From: CAYRHN01 sp964424115
GTDB taxonomy: Bacteria; Chloroflexota; Anaerolineae; Anaerolineales; Anaerolineaceae
Assembly (NCBI GenBank): GCA_964424115.1
Contig: CAYRHN010000016.1
Span: forward strand, 1-64,000
Length of the DNA: 64,000 bases
Direction of reading: 5' to 3'
Made by a program: the position numbers and the translations under genes. Shown here one piece after another: positions 8,783 to 16,906 of this stretch. How positions within the stretch are numbered: the first letter of the stretch is position 1; every line of letters begins with the position of its first letter. Below the pieces are notes generated by a model. That model did not search any database and had not been told where the DNA came from. It was given only the letters and a program-made list of their open reading frames with translations.

Positions 8783-9748
8783 ATGACCGCGACCCTGCCC
8801 CAATCCTCCATGATGAAAATGACCCCCACCAGCTCCAGCCAGGGGAAAACGCCTTTCCGCAGCGTTTGGAAAAAGAACCACCTGCTCTACTGGCTGTTGG
8901 TGCCCGCGGCGCTCCTGATCCTCTTCCTCAGAATTTATCCCCTGTGGGGAATCAGCATTGCCTTTGTGGATTATAACCCGGTCCAGGGGCTGGCCGGGTC
9001 TGAATGGAACAATTTTGGAAACTTCGCCGAAGTGTTTCGGCGTCCTGAAGTTTGGAACGTGGTCAGGAACACTCTCTTCATCGCCCTGGGGAAGATCCTG
9101 ATCGGTGAAATTGCCGGGCTGGCTTTCGCCTTGTTGCTCAACGAAATGCGCTCTCCGCTGTTCAAAAAATTAGCGCAAACCGCTACCACCATTCCCCATT
9201 TTCTTTCGTGGGTTATCGTTGGAGCCATCATGGTTTCCTTGTTGGGTTCCAGTGGCGGAGTTAACGATGCATTGACCACACTGAATATGCAGCCAGTAAA
9301 ATTCTTGTCTTCCAAAGATGTTTTCCCATGGACCCTGATCCTGTCGGAAACCTGGAAAGAATTTGGTTTCAGCGCGGTTATCTACCTGGCAGCATTGACC
9401 CAGATCAATCCGGAATTGTTTGAAGCGGCAGCAGTGGATGGAGCCGGACGCGCCAACCGCATTTGGCATGTGATTATTCCGGGCATTTTACCCATCTTTA
9501 TTTTCATGGTTTCGATCAATCTGGGCGGCATTCTGGATGCCGGTTTTGAGCAAGTTCTGGTGCTTTACAATCCCGCAGTATATTCTACAGGCGATATTCT
9601 GGACACTTTCATATACCGTGAAGGGTTGCTCAACTTCAAGCTGGAAATGGCAACCGTGGTGGGGCTGCTGAAAGCTGTGGTCGGTTATGCAGCCATCGTA
9701 TTTGCTAACTGGTTCTCCGGGAAAGTCTCTGGAAACCGCCTGTTCTAA
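8783..9748 (+). CDS. ABC sugar transporter permease (LplB-like)
   Basis: This 321-aa inner-membrane protein has about six transmembrane segments. The EAA loop contacting the ATPase is visible as EAAAVDGAGRANRIWHVIIP about two-thirds along. The short cytosolic N-terminus of about 30 residues before the first helix (LLVPAALLILFLRIYPL) is usual for the MalF-type half of LplABC-type importers. It follows the binding protein after a hairpin and precedes the second permease by 18 nt. Together they form the translocation pore for the oligosaccharide presented by the lipoprotein. Confidence 0.9.
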   Translation: MTATLPQSSMMKMTPTSSSQGKTPFRSVWKKNHLLYWLLVPAALLILFLRIYPLWGISIAFVDYNPVQGLAGSEWNNFGNFAEVFRRPEVWNVVRNTLFIALGKILIGEIAGLAFALLLNEMRSPLFKKLAQTATTIPHFLSWVIVGAIMVSLLGSSGGVNDALTTLNMQPVKFLSSKDVFPWTLILSETWKEFGFSAVIYLAALTQINPELFEAAAVDGAGRANRIWHVIIPGILPIFIFMVSINLGGILDAGFEQVLVLYNPAVYSTGDILDTFIYREGLLNFKLEMATVVGLLKAVVGYAAIVFANWFSGKVSGNRLF

Positions 9749-9766
9749 CACGCAGCTGGAGACAAT

Positions 9767-10657
9767 ATGATTCGTGAACATTCCTTCAAATCTCGGCTGG
9801 CCGACTTACTGATTGTTGTATTGTTGGTATCTACGCTGCTCACCTGCGTACTACCTTTCATCCATGAGTTGGCGGTCTCCTTCAGTGGGAGGGCTGAAGT
9901 GCAGGCCGGGCGCGTCGGACTGCTGCCTGTGGAACCAACTCTCGATAATTACCGTGCTGTGGTCAGCAAGGATCGATTTGGTGAGGCGCTGATGGTCTCG
10001 GTTCTGCGTGTGGTGGTAGCCATTCCCTCGACCCTGTTCCTGGTGATCATCACCGCCTATCCCCTGGCGATGGACAGGATTCGCATGCCCGGGCGCAAGG
10101 CCTTCATGGCAGTGATGATCTTCGCCAATATGTTTCAGGTCGGCCTGATCCCCAGGTTCTTAAGCTACAATAACCTGGGTCTGATCGACAACTTCCTGGT
10201 GCTCATCCTGCCCCTGTTATTGAATACCTTCAATGTGATTCTGGCCATCAATCATTTCCGCTCGGTGCCCTATGAACTGGTCGAATCCGCCATGCTGGAT
10301 GGAGCCACCCACTGGCAAATCCTCACCCGGATCATGGCTCCGCTCTCCAAACCCACCCTGGCGACGATCACCCTCTTCACCCTGGTGCAGCACTGGAACA
10401 GCTGGTTTGACGGGATCATCTTCATCCGGGATGTCCATTCCTGGCCGCTGGGTAGTTACCTGTATTCGCTGTTGACCACCGGCGCATTGAGCGCAGAGTA
10501 TGCCGGCTATCGTTTCTCCGGGACGCTGCCCAATGTCTCACCTGATGGTGCTGAGGCAGCCATGATCTTCTTCAGCGCGCTGCCAGTCTTGATCATCTAC
10601 CCCCTGCTGCAGCGCTATTTCATCTCCGGCATGACCCTGGGCGCGGTCAAGGAATAA
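9767..10657 (+). CDS. ABC sugar transporter permease (LplC/YtcP-like)
   Basis: This 296-aa permease is of the MalG half-type with about six membrane segments. Its EAA loop reads ESAMLDGATHWQILTRIMAP. The C-terminal GMTLGAVKE ending is characteristic of the YtcP/LplC group. It is 18 nt behind the partner permease and 6 nt before the Gfo/Idh/MocA oxidoreductase, so uptake and first catabolic steps share one transcript. Confidence 0.9.
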   Translation: MIREHSFKSRLADLLIVVLLVSTLLTCVLPFIHELAVSFSGRAEVQAGRVGLLPVEPTLDNYRAVVSKDRFGEALMVSVLRVVVAIPSTLFLVIITAYPLAMDRIRMPGRKAFMAVMIFANMFQVGLIPRFLSYNNLGLIDNFLVLILPLLLNTFNVILAINHFRSVPYELVESAMLDGATHWQILTRIMAPLSKPTLATITLFTLVQHWNSWFDGIIFIRDVHSWPLGSYLYSLLTTGALSAEYAGYRFSGTLPNVSPDGAEAAMIFFSALPVLIIYPLLQRYFISGMTLGAVKE

Positions 10658-10663
10658 CCATCG

Positions 10664-11659
10664 ATGCCTCTGAAAATCGCTGTCATTGGATGTGGATGGG
10701 TCTCCCAGGCATGTCACGGTCCAGCATATCAGGCCTATGCCAGCCAGACCGGCGCAATTGAGCTGGCTGCCTGCTGCGATGTGGACCCTGCACGAGCCGA
10801 GGAATTCCGCGCCCGGTTTGGCTTTGGGCGGGCCTATTCAAATTTCCGCGAGATGCTGGAAAAAGAAAAACCAGCCGCGGTCTGCCTGAACGTTCCAGAA
10901 AAGTTGACCTGCGAGATCGGCGTGGAGATTTTGAGACAGCGCCGGGCGCTGCTGGCGGAGAAACCGCCGGGGATTAGCACCGCAGAAGTTGATCGGTTGG
11001 TTTCAGCAGCCAATGAATTTGGTATAACCAATATGGCAGCCTTCAATCGCCGCTATATGCCCCTGATGGCAGAATTGAAGCGGCAACTCCAAACCTATCC
11101 CATCGACCATCTCCATTACCAGCTGGCGCGGATTGGCAGAACCGAGGGAGATTTTTCGCCCACTGCGGTTCACGCCATTGACGCGGCGCGCTTCCTGATC
11201 GGCGTCGATTTCCAGGAGATCCAGTTCCACTACCGGGAGCATCCCGCCCTGGGAAAAAATGTGGTTGATTTCCACCTGGATTGCCGGTTTACCAATGGGA
11301 AAACCGCTAGCATCGAGATCACCCCTGCTTGCGGGATCAACGTTGAACGGGCTATCCTTCATGGCGAAGGCCGCACCTTTACGCTGGCCTGCGCAAATGG
11401 GATAGACTTTCCCGGCAGCCTCAGGCACTATGAAAAAGGTCAGTTGTTCCTGGACCTGGATGGGAGAGAATATTGCCAGACCGACCAGGAGTATGTCTTA
11501 CAAGGCTTTTACGCCGAGGATGCCGCTTTTTTTGACGCGCTGCGGTCCGGCACGCCTGTTCAAGATGACCTGCGATCCGCGCACCAGTCGGTGGAAGTGA
11601 TGCAATGCCTGCGCGAACGCGCAGTGACCTATCCTGCTCGGGATACTAAGGGGGAGTGA
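10664..11659 (+). CDS. Gfo/Idh/MocA-family NAD(P)-dependent oxidoreductase
   Basis: The 331-aa protein starts with a Rossmann fold (KIAVIGCGWVSQACHGPAY, residues 3-21). The EKPP motif at about residues 104-107 is where the catalytic lysine of the family sits, and a C-terminal alpha/beta domain follows. Members oxidise or reduce sugar hydroxyls, often producing 3-keto-sugars or acting on inositols. The next gene is a xylose-isomerase-like TIM barrel, a frequent partner in such keto-sugar and inositol routes. The exact substrate cannot be read from the sequence. Confidence 0.85.
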   Translation: MPLKIAVIGCGWVSQACHGPAYQAYASQTGAIELAACCDVDPARAEEFRARFGFGRAYSNFREMLEKEKPAAVCLNVPEKLTCEIGVEILRQRRALLAEKPPGISTAEVDRLVSAANEFGITNMAAFNRRYMPLMAELKRQLQTYPIDHLHYQLARIGRTEGDFSPTAVHAIDAARFLIGVDFQEIQFHYREHPALGKNVVDFHLDCRFTNGKTASIEITPACGINVERAILHGEGRTFTLACANGIDFPGSLRHYEKGQLFLDLDGREYCQTDQEYVLQGFYAEDAAFFDALRSGTPVQDDLRSAHQSVEVMQCLRERAVTYPARDTKGE

Positions 11660-12429
11660 TGGCGCTGCATACGGGTCTGGTATCAGTCACCTTTCGCAAG
11701 CACACCCCCCGGGAGATCGTTAGCTTCGTCACCAGGGCAGGCCTGGAGAGCATTGAATGGGGCGGGGATATTCATGTCCCGCCGCAAAACCCGCTCCTGG
11801 CTGGTGACGTTCGCAAGTTGACCGTCGATTCGGGCCTGGCGGTGGCCGCCTACGGCTCCTATTACCGGCTGGGGATAAGTGATCCTTCGTCGTTTGGCGC
11901 AGTGCTGGAAACTGCGCAGGCGCTGGGCGCTCCGACCATCCGGGTGTGGGCTGGCCATAAAGGATCAGCGGAGGTCAGCTCCGATGACCGGGAACGAATT
12001 GCGACGGACGGCAGGCGTATTGCCCAGATGGCTTCAGCGCGTGGTCTGACAATCAGCTTTGAATTCCATGAAAACACGCTGACCGACCAGCCCGCTTCAG
12101 CGGTCAGGTTGTTCGAACAGATCGACCACCCCGGCATTCGCTCGTACTGGCAAACTCCGCTGGACCAGCCGGTGGAGGTATGTGAGAGCGGTTTGCGCCT
12201 TGTGCTGCCCTGGTTGAGCCATGTGCATGTCAATTGCTGGAGACCAGGATATACGCGCTGTTCCCTTTCTGAAGGCGACGTAGCCTGGAAGCGCTATCTC
12301 GACCTGATTCAGACCAGCCCCCGGGATCACACCCTGATGCTGGAGTTCGTGCGGGACGACGCGCCGGAAGCTTTCTTCGAGGATGCGCAAAAGTTGAAAG
12401 ATTGGGTGAGGGGATATGAAAGCCGCTGA
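11659..12429 (+). CDS. Sugar phosphate isomerase/epimerase-like TIM barrel (xylose-isomerase-like)
   Basis: This protein of about 256 aa belongs to the AP-endonuclease-2/xylose-isomerase-like TIM-barrel superfamily. Metal-binding positions are visible as SFEFHENT and a late MLEFVRDD. The start is either GTG 11656 or ATG 11659, overlapping the stop of the oxidoreductase; a GGGGAG lies just upstream and I choose the ATG. It overlaps the following flavoprotein gene by 14 nt, so translation is probably coupled. Isomerisation, epimerisation or dehydration of a keto-sugar made by the preceding oxidoreductase is inferred. Confidence 0.8.
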   Translation: MALHTGLVSVTFRKHTPREIVSFVTRAGLESIEWGGDIHVPPQNPLLAGDVRKLTVDSGLAVAAYGSYYRLGISDPSSFGAVLETAQALGAPTIRVWAGHKGSAEVSSDDRERIATDGRRIAQMASARGLTISFEFHENTLTDQPASAVRLFEQIDHPGIRSYWQTPLDQPVEVCESGLRLVLPWLSHVHVNCWRPGYTRCSLSEGDVAWKRYLDLIQTSPRDHTLMLEFVRDDAPEAFFEDAQKLKDWVRGYESR

Positions 12430-14365
12430 GCACTCCACCCCCACCCGCGTGCACACCCTGGTGATCGGCAGCGGGGCTGCTGGGTTGAACGCCGCCATCC
12501 AGCTAGTCTTGAATGGTGTGACGGATATCTTGATCTTGACCGAAGGCCTCTCGATGGGCACCTCGATCAATACAGGCAGCGATAAGCAGACCTATTACAA
12601 GCTCTCCTTATGCGGCGCGGAGGCTGATTCGGTCCACGCCATGGCTGAAACTTACTTTGCCGGGGGAGGGATGCACGGCGACCTTGCCCTGGTGGAAGCC
12701 AGCAACTCTGCGCGGGCCTTTATGCACCTGGTCAACCTGGGTATGCCGTTCCCCAGGGACGAGTTTGGCCAGTTCGCCGGGTACAAGACCGACCACGACC
12801 CGCGCCAGCGCGCCACCTCCATCGGCCCATACACCTCGCGCGAGATGTGCCGGCACCTGACCCGTGAAGCGCAGCAGCTGGGCATCCGCATCCTCGAAGA
12901 CCGCTGCGCCATTCAACTGGTCACCATGCGGGAAGGGGATCAATTGCGCGTGTGCGGGGCGCTGGCGCTGGACGAAAGCGGGGCGATTGAAACCTACCTG
13001 GCCGAGAACATCCTTTTTGCGGTTGGTGGGCCAGGCGGGCTGTACCAGTCCAGCGTCTATCCCGAAGTGCACAACGGCGCAATCGGCCTGGCCCTGATGG
13101 CAGGCGCTGAGTCGCGCAACCTGCCCGAATTTCAATACGGGCTGGCTTCGACACAATTTCGTTGGAACGTCTCGGGCACTTATATGCAGGTCATTCCCCG
13201 CCTGGTCAGTCTGCCAGGGGAAACCGAGTTCCTGCGCCCGTACTTTTCCTCGCCTGCCGAAATGCACGGCAAAGTCTTCCTCAAGGGATACCAGTGGCCT
13301 TTCGATGCCAGCAAGGCAGTTGGCGGCTCTTCGTTGATCGACATCCTGGTTTACATCGAGACCGAGATCAAAGGACGGCGAGTCTATCTGGATTTCCGCA
13401 GCAACCCGGATGATTTCGATTATGATCAACTGCCAGAAGAAGCGCGCCAGTACCTGGCACACTCCAACGCGCTGCAGGCCACCCCGTTGGAACGCCTGAT
13501 GGCGATGAATCCAGGCGCGGTTTCCCTGTACCGGGAACACGGCATTGACCTGGCGTACGAACCGCTAGAGATCGCGGTGTGCGCGCAGCACAACAACGGC
13601 GGATTGGCTGGCACCCTCTGGTGGGAATCAACCAATATCCGCCACCTGTTTCCGATTGGGGAGGTCAACGGCTCGCACGGGCTGCGCCGGCCCGGCGGAG
13701 CAGCATTGAACGCCGGACAGGTGGGCGGATTCAGGGCTGCTGAATTCATAGCCCATTGCTATGCTGGCTGGAGTTTAGACGAAGGGCAGGCTGGAATGGC
13801 AATCCAAAGCGCTCTGAGCCAGACTAATAAATGGATCCGGTGTTGTGACAGTTCCAGTTTGAATTGGCAGGCAGAACAGATGGAGTTCAGAAGCCGCATG
13901 TCGCGAGTTGGGGCTCATATACGCTCGCGCGAGACCCTGGAAGGGGAGATCGCCTTGGCCTGGCTGCAAGTTGAACGTCTGAAGAATTTGGGATGTTCTT
14001 GTGAATCGCCGTTAGAATTGAAGCAAGTATTCACTACGCGCCAATTGTGTTATGCGCATGCAGTCTATCTGGATGCGATCCTTTTTGCTGTCCGTTCAGG
14101 GGTCGGAAGCCGTGGTTCAGCGATCGTGCTCGACTCATCTGGGATCCCGATTCACCCCTTGTTGGGAGATGGTTGGAGTATCCAATCCGAAGATGACGCG
14201 TATCGCAATCAAGTGCAAAATACATCAATAGGCAAAACCGGACGGGCAGAGCACAAATGGATGAACCGTCGCCCCATCCCATCGCCCAATACCTGGTTCG
14301 AGACCACCTGGCAGCGTTTTCGCAGTGGTCAGATTTACCATTTTTTCGATGGAGAAACACGATGA
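12416..14365 (+). CDS. FAD-dependent oxidoreductase, fumarate reductase/succinate dehydrogenase flavoprotein family
   Basis: The 649-aa protein begins with an FAD dinucleotide-binding fold (TLVIGSGAAGLNAAIQ, about residues 12-27). It has the family's second FAD segment (GEVNGSHGLRRPGGAALNAGQVGG, around residue 420) and a C-terminal helical region. No covalent-flavin motif or heme/FeS partner gene is evident and no signal peptide is seen, so it is probably cytoplasmic. Its place between an isomerase and an SDR in a sugar operon is unusual. It may oxidise a sugar acid or reduce an unsaturated (enoyl) intermediate. ATG 12416 precedes the FAD fold directly. Confidence 0.78.
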   Translation: MKAAEHSTPTRVHTLVIGSGAAGLNAAIQLVLNGVTDILILTEGLSMGTSINTGSDKQTYYKLSLCGAEADSVHAMAETYFAGGGMHGDLALVEASNSARAFMHLVNLGMPFPRDEFGQFAGYKTDHDPRQRATSIGPYTSREMCRHLTREAQQLGIRILEDRCAIQLVTMREGDQLRVCGALALDESGAIETYLAENILFAVGGPGGLYQSSVYPEVHNGAIGLALMAGAESRNLPEFQYGLASTQFRWNVSGTYMQVIPRLVSLPGETEFLRPYFSSPAEMHGKVFLKGYQWPFDASKAVGGSSLIDILVYIETEIKGRRVYLDFRSNPDDFDYDQLPEEARQYLAHSNALQATPLERLMAMNPGAVSLYREHGIDLAYEPLEIAVCAQHNNGGLAGTLWWESTNIRHLFPIGEVNGSHGLRRPGGAALNAGQVGGFRAAEFIAHCYAGWSLDEGQAGMAIQSALSQTNKWIRCCDSSSLNWQAEQMEFRSRMSRVGAHIRSRETLEGEIALAWLQVERLKNLGCSCESPLELKQVFTTRQLCYAHAVYLDAILFAVRSGVGSRGSAIVLDSSGIPIHPLLGDGWSIQSEDDAYRNQVQNTSIGKTGRAEHKWMNRRPIPSPNTWFETTWQRFRSGQIYHFFDGETR

Positions 14366-15141
14366 AGACCTCTTCTAAAGTTGCCCTGGTGACTGGTTCC
14401 GGGCGCGGGATCGGGCGCGGGATCGCAGCAGCCCTGGCTGGCAGCGGCTGGACCGTCGTGATCAACGATATTGGCGACCTCCAGGCTGCACAGGCCACTC
14501 TGGAGACGGTGCGGGCAGCAGGCGGTGAAGGGAAAGTTATCCTGGCGGATATCACCTCGGCGGAGGAACGCGATCACCTGGTGCATGCAACCCTGGATGC
14601 ATATGGCCGGATCGACCTGCTGGTCAATAATGCCGGAATCGCGCCGCGCCAGCGCAATGACATGCTGGAGATGAGCGAGCAAAGCATGCAGGAAGTTCTG
14701 GCGGTTAACCTGATCGGGCCCTTCTTTTTGACCCAGCAGGTGGCAAAGGTCATGCTGGATTTGGTTGATCGGAACATCATTCAAAATTCAAAAATCATCA
14801 ACATCGGCTCAATCAGCGCCTACACTGCCAGTACCAATCGGGCTGAATATTGCATTTCCAAAGCGGGCGTCAGCATGTCCACCCTGTTGTACGCTGACCG
14901 GCTGGCCTGCGCAGGGATCAATGTCTATGAGATCCGGCCTGGGATCATCCAGACCCCCATGACCGTTGGCGTGAAAGAAAAGTACGACCACCTGATCGCA
15001 AAGGGCCTCACCCCCATCCAGCGTTGGGGCCAGCCGGAAGATATCGGCAAGGCGGTGGTGGCCATCGCCGAGGGTTATTTGCCCTTTTCTACCGGCCAGG
15101 TGCTGGATGTGGACGGTGGCTTCCATATTCACCGGTTGTAA
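14362..15141 (+). CDS. Short-chain dehydrogenase/reductase (FabG/gluconate-dehydrogenase-like)
   Basis: From ATG 14362 (GGAGA upstream; overlaps the previous stop as ATGA) this is a 259-aa classical SDR. It has the TGSGRGIG cofactor loop at 11-18, NNAG at 89-92, a catalytic Ser near 150-152, and Tyr163/Lys167 in YCISK. The C-terminal GQVLDVDGGF is typical. A longer reading from 14257 runs inside the preceding gene and is not credible. In this operon it probably interconverts a keto- and hydroxy-sugar acid before KDG phosphorylation, as 2-keto-3-deoxygluconate or gluconate 5-dehydrogenases do. Confidence 0.88.
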   Translation: MKTSSKVALVTGSGRGIGRGIAAALAGSGWTVVINDIGDLQAAQATLETVRAAGGEGKVILADITSAEERDHLVHATLDAYGRIDLLVNNAGIAPRQRNDMLEMSEQSMQEVLAVNLIGPFFLTQQVAKVMLDLVDRNIIQNSKIINIGSISAYTASTNRAEYCISKAGVSMSTLLYADRLACAGINVYEIRPGIIQTPMTVGVKEKYDHLIAKGLTPIQRWGQPEDIGKAVVAIAEGYLPFSTGQVLDVDGGFHIHRL

Positions 15142-15154
15142 AGGAATCTGAAGA

Positions 15155-16189
15155 ATGTCCAGGATCATTACCTTTGGCGAGATCATGCTGCGCCTTTCTC
15201 CCCCTGACCATCTGCGCTTCAACCAGGCGCGCAGCCTGGAAGCGACCTTCGGGGGTGGCGAATCTAACGTGGCTGTCTCTTTGGCAAACTTTGGAATGCA
15301 GACCGATTTCATTACCCGCCTACCGCAGAACGAGATCGGCGATGCCTGCCTGCAATTCCTGCGCCAGTTCGGGGTTGGCACCCGAAACATCTTACGTGGC
15401 GGAGAACGCCTGGGCATCTACTTCCTGGAAAATGGATCCAACATGCGCGGCAGCCAGGTGATCTACGACCGCGTCAATTCCTCTTTTGCCACGCTGGCCC
15501 CCGGAATGCTGGACTGGCAGGAAATCTTTGCCGGAGCAGATTGGTTCCACTGGACAGGGATTACGCCTGCCATCTCGGCCAGCGCTGCAGCGGCCTGTAT
15601 GGAAGCGGTGCGAGCCGCCCGTGAAGCAGGACTGACTATTTCCTGTGATATGAACTACCGGGCAAAGTTATGGAAATGGAACAGGCCAGCCGGAGACGTG
15701 ATGCAGGAACTGGTGAGCTATTGCGATGTCGCCATCGCCAACGAAGAGGACGCAGCCAGATTCTTCGGGATTTATGCCCCCGGAACGGATGTGAACTGTG
15801 CTCAGGTGGATGCTGCCAGGTACTCTCTGGTATGCGCCGAACTTTCCAGGCGCTTTCCCAAGTTAAAGCAAATCGCCATCACCCTGCGCGGTTCCCTCTC
15901 CGCGGACCACAACACCTGGAGCGGTATATTATGGGACCAGGGCACCCTCTACACCGCCCCAACCTACGACCTGAGCGCCATTGTTGACCGGGTGGGCGGT
16001 GGGGACAGCTTCGCTGCCGGACTGATCTATGGGCTGCTGCACCTCTCCGCTAATAGGCAAAAGGTATTGAATTTTGCTGTGGCCGCATCTGCGCTCAAGC
16101 ACACCATCTTTGGAGATTTCAACCTGGTTTCGGTCGTTGAAGTGGAAAAATTATTGAATGGTGATGGTTCCGGGCGCGTCAGCCGGTGA
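15155..16189 (+). CDS. kdgK: 2-keto-3-deoxygluconate kinase (PfkB/ribokinase family)
   Basis: The 344-aa PfkB-fold kinase opens with the KDG-kinase-style FGEIMLRLSPP and has the first signature at GGGESNVA (33-40). The second signature, VGGGDSFAAG near residue 280, contains the catalytic Asp and anion hole. It would phosphorylate 2-keto-3-deoxygluconate to KDPG. The aldolase that cleaves KDPG is the next gene, 16 nt away, which supports the assignment. Other PfkB substrates cannot be excluded from sequence alone. Confidence 0.85.
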   Translation: MSRIITFGEIMLRLSPPDHLRFNQARSLEATFGGGESNVAVSLANFGMQTDFITRLPQNEIGDACLQFLRQFGVGTRNILRGGERLGIYFLENGSNMRGSQVIYDRVNSSFATLAPGMLDWQEIFAGADWFHWTGITPAISASAAAACMEAVRAAREAGLTISCDMNYRAKLWKWNRPAGDVMQELVSYCDVAIANEEDAARFFGIYAPGTDVNCAQVDAARYSLVCAELSRRFPKLKQIAITLRGSLSADHNTWSGILWDQGTLYTAPTYDLSAIVDRVGGGDSFAAGLIYGLLHLSANRQKVLNFAVAASALKHTIFGDFNLVSVVEVEKLLNGDGSGRVSR

Positions 16190-16205
16190 AAAGGAGTGAG
16201 GTAAC

Positions 16206-16889
16206 ATGGCCGCAGTCTCTCGATTGAAAGTCCTGGTAAGCCTGCTCGAAACCGGCATCCTGCCGTTGTTCTATCACCCGGATATAGAAATTGTGGCCCG
16301 GGTGGTGGCAGCCTGCGCGGAAGGCGGGGCCACCTGCTTTGAGTTCACCAACCGCGGCGACCAGGCACACGAGGTGTTCGGGAAATTGGTCAGCCGTTTT
16401 AAGACAGACGGGCAGGTGATCCTAGGCGCGGGTTCGATCCTGGAACCGGCCACGGCTGCCCTGTACCTCCAGCTCGGCGCAGGGTTCATCGTCGGCCCCA
16501 ACTTCAATCCAGATGTGGCCCGCCTGTGCAACCGCCGCAAGGCAGCCTATATTCCCGGATGCGGCAGCGTTTCCGAGATCTCCCAGGCGGAAGAGCTGGG
16601 GGCGGAGATCTGCAAAGTGTTCCCTGGCGAGGTGGTGGGCGGCCCATCTTTCATCAAGGATGTTTTGGGCCCGCTGCCCTGGGCGCGGTTGATGCCGACC
16701 GGCGGGGTGGAAGCCAGCCGGGAGAGCATTGGCAGATGGATCCAGGCAGGAGCCGCCTGCCTGGGGATGGGCAGCAAATTGTTCCCCCAGCCATGGATTG
16801 CCTCACAAGACTATGCAGCCATCACGAACCAGGTTCGACAGGCCATTGCCTGGGTGAAAGAAGCCCGGGATGGCAAACCTATCCTTTAA
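16206..16889 (+). CDS. eda: KDPG/KHG aldolase
   Basis: This 227-aa TIM-barrel class I aldolase has the Schiff-base Lys137 in CKVFPGE. It also has GAGSI (about 74-78), the phosphate-site region VGPNFNPDV, and MPTGGVE near the C-terminus. It splits 2-keto-3-deoxy-6-phosphogluconate into pyruvate and glyceraldehyde-3-phosphate. The usual catalytic-Glu segment reads FEFTNRG here, a variant common in a divergent subgroup. Its pairing with the KDG kinase marks the lower Entner-Doudoroff-type branch of the operon. Confidence 0.88.
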   Translation: MAAVSRLKVLVSLLETGILPLFYHPDIEIVARVVAACAEGGATCFEFTNRGDQAHEVFGKLVSRFKTDGQVILGAGSILEPATAALYLQLGAGFIVGPNFNPDVARLCNRRKAAYIPGCGSVSEISQAEELGAEICKVFPGEVVGGPSFIKDVLGPLPWARLMPTGGVEASRESIGRWIQAGAACLGMGSKLFPQPWIASQDYAAITNQVRQAIAWVKEARDGKPIL

Positions 16890-16906
16890 CCTAAAGAGCA
16901 TCCTTT

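Noticed and set aside
12608..13540. Long opposite-strand reading frames such as this one and those at 31969-33474 and 53378-54805
   Set aside because: They are shadows of well-supported genes on the other strand, with compositions typical of antisense frames and no ribosome sites or family motifs.
14257..14361. Longer SDR start at 14257
   Set aside because: It would lie inside the preceding flavoprotein gene; ATG 14362 has a ribosome site and places the cofactor loop at the usual residue.
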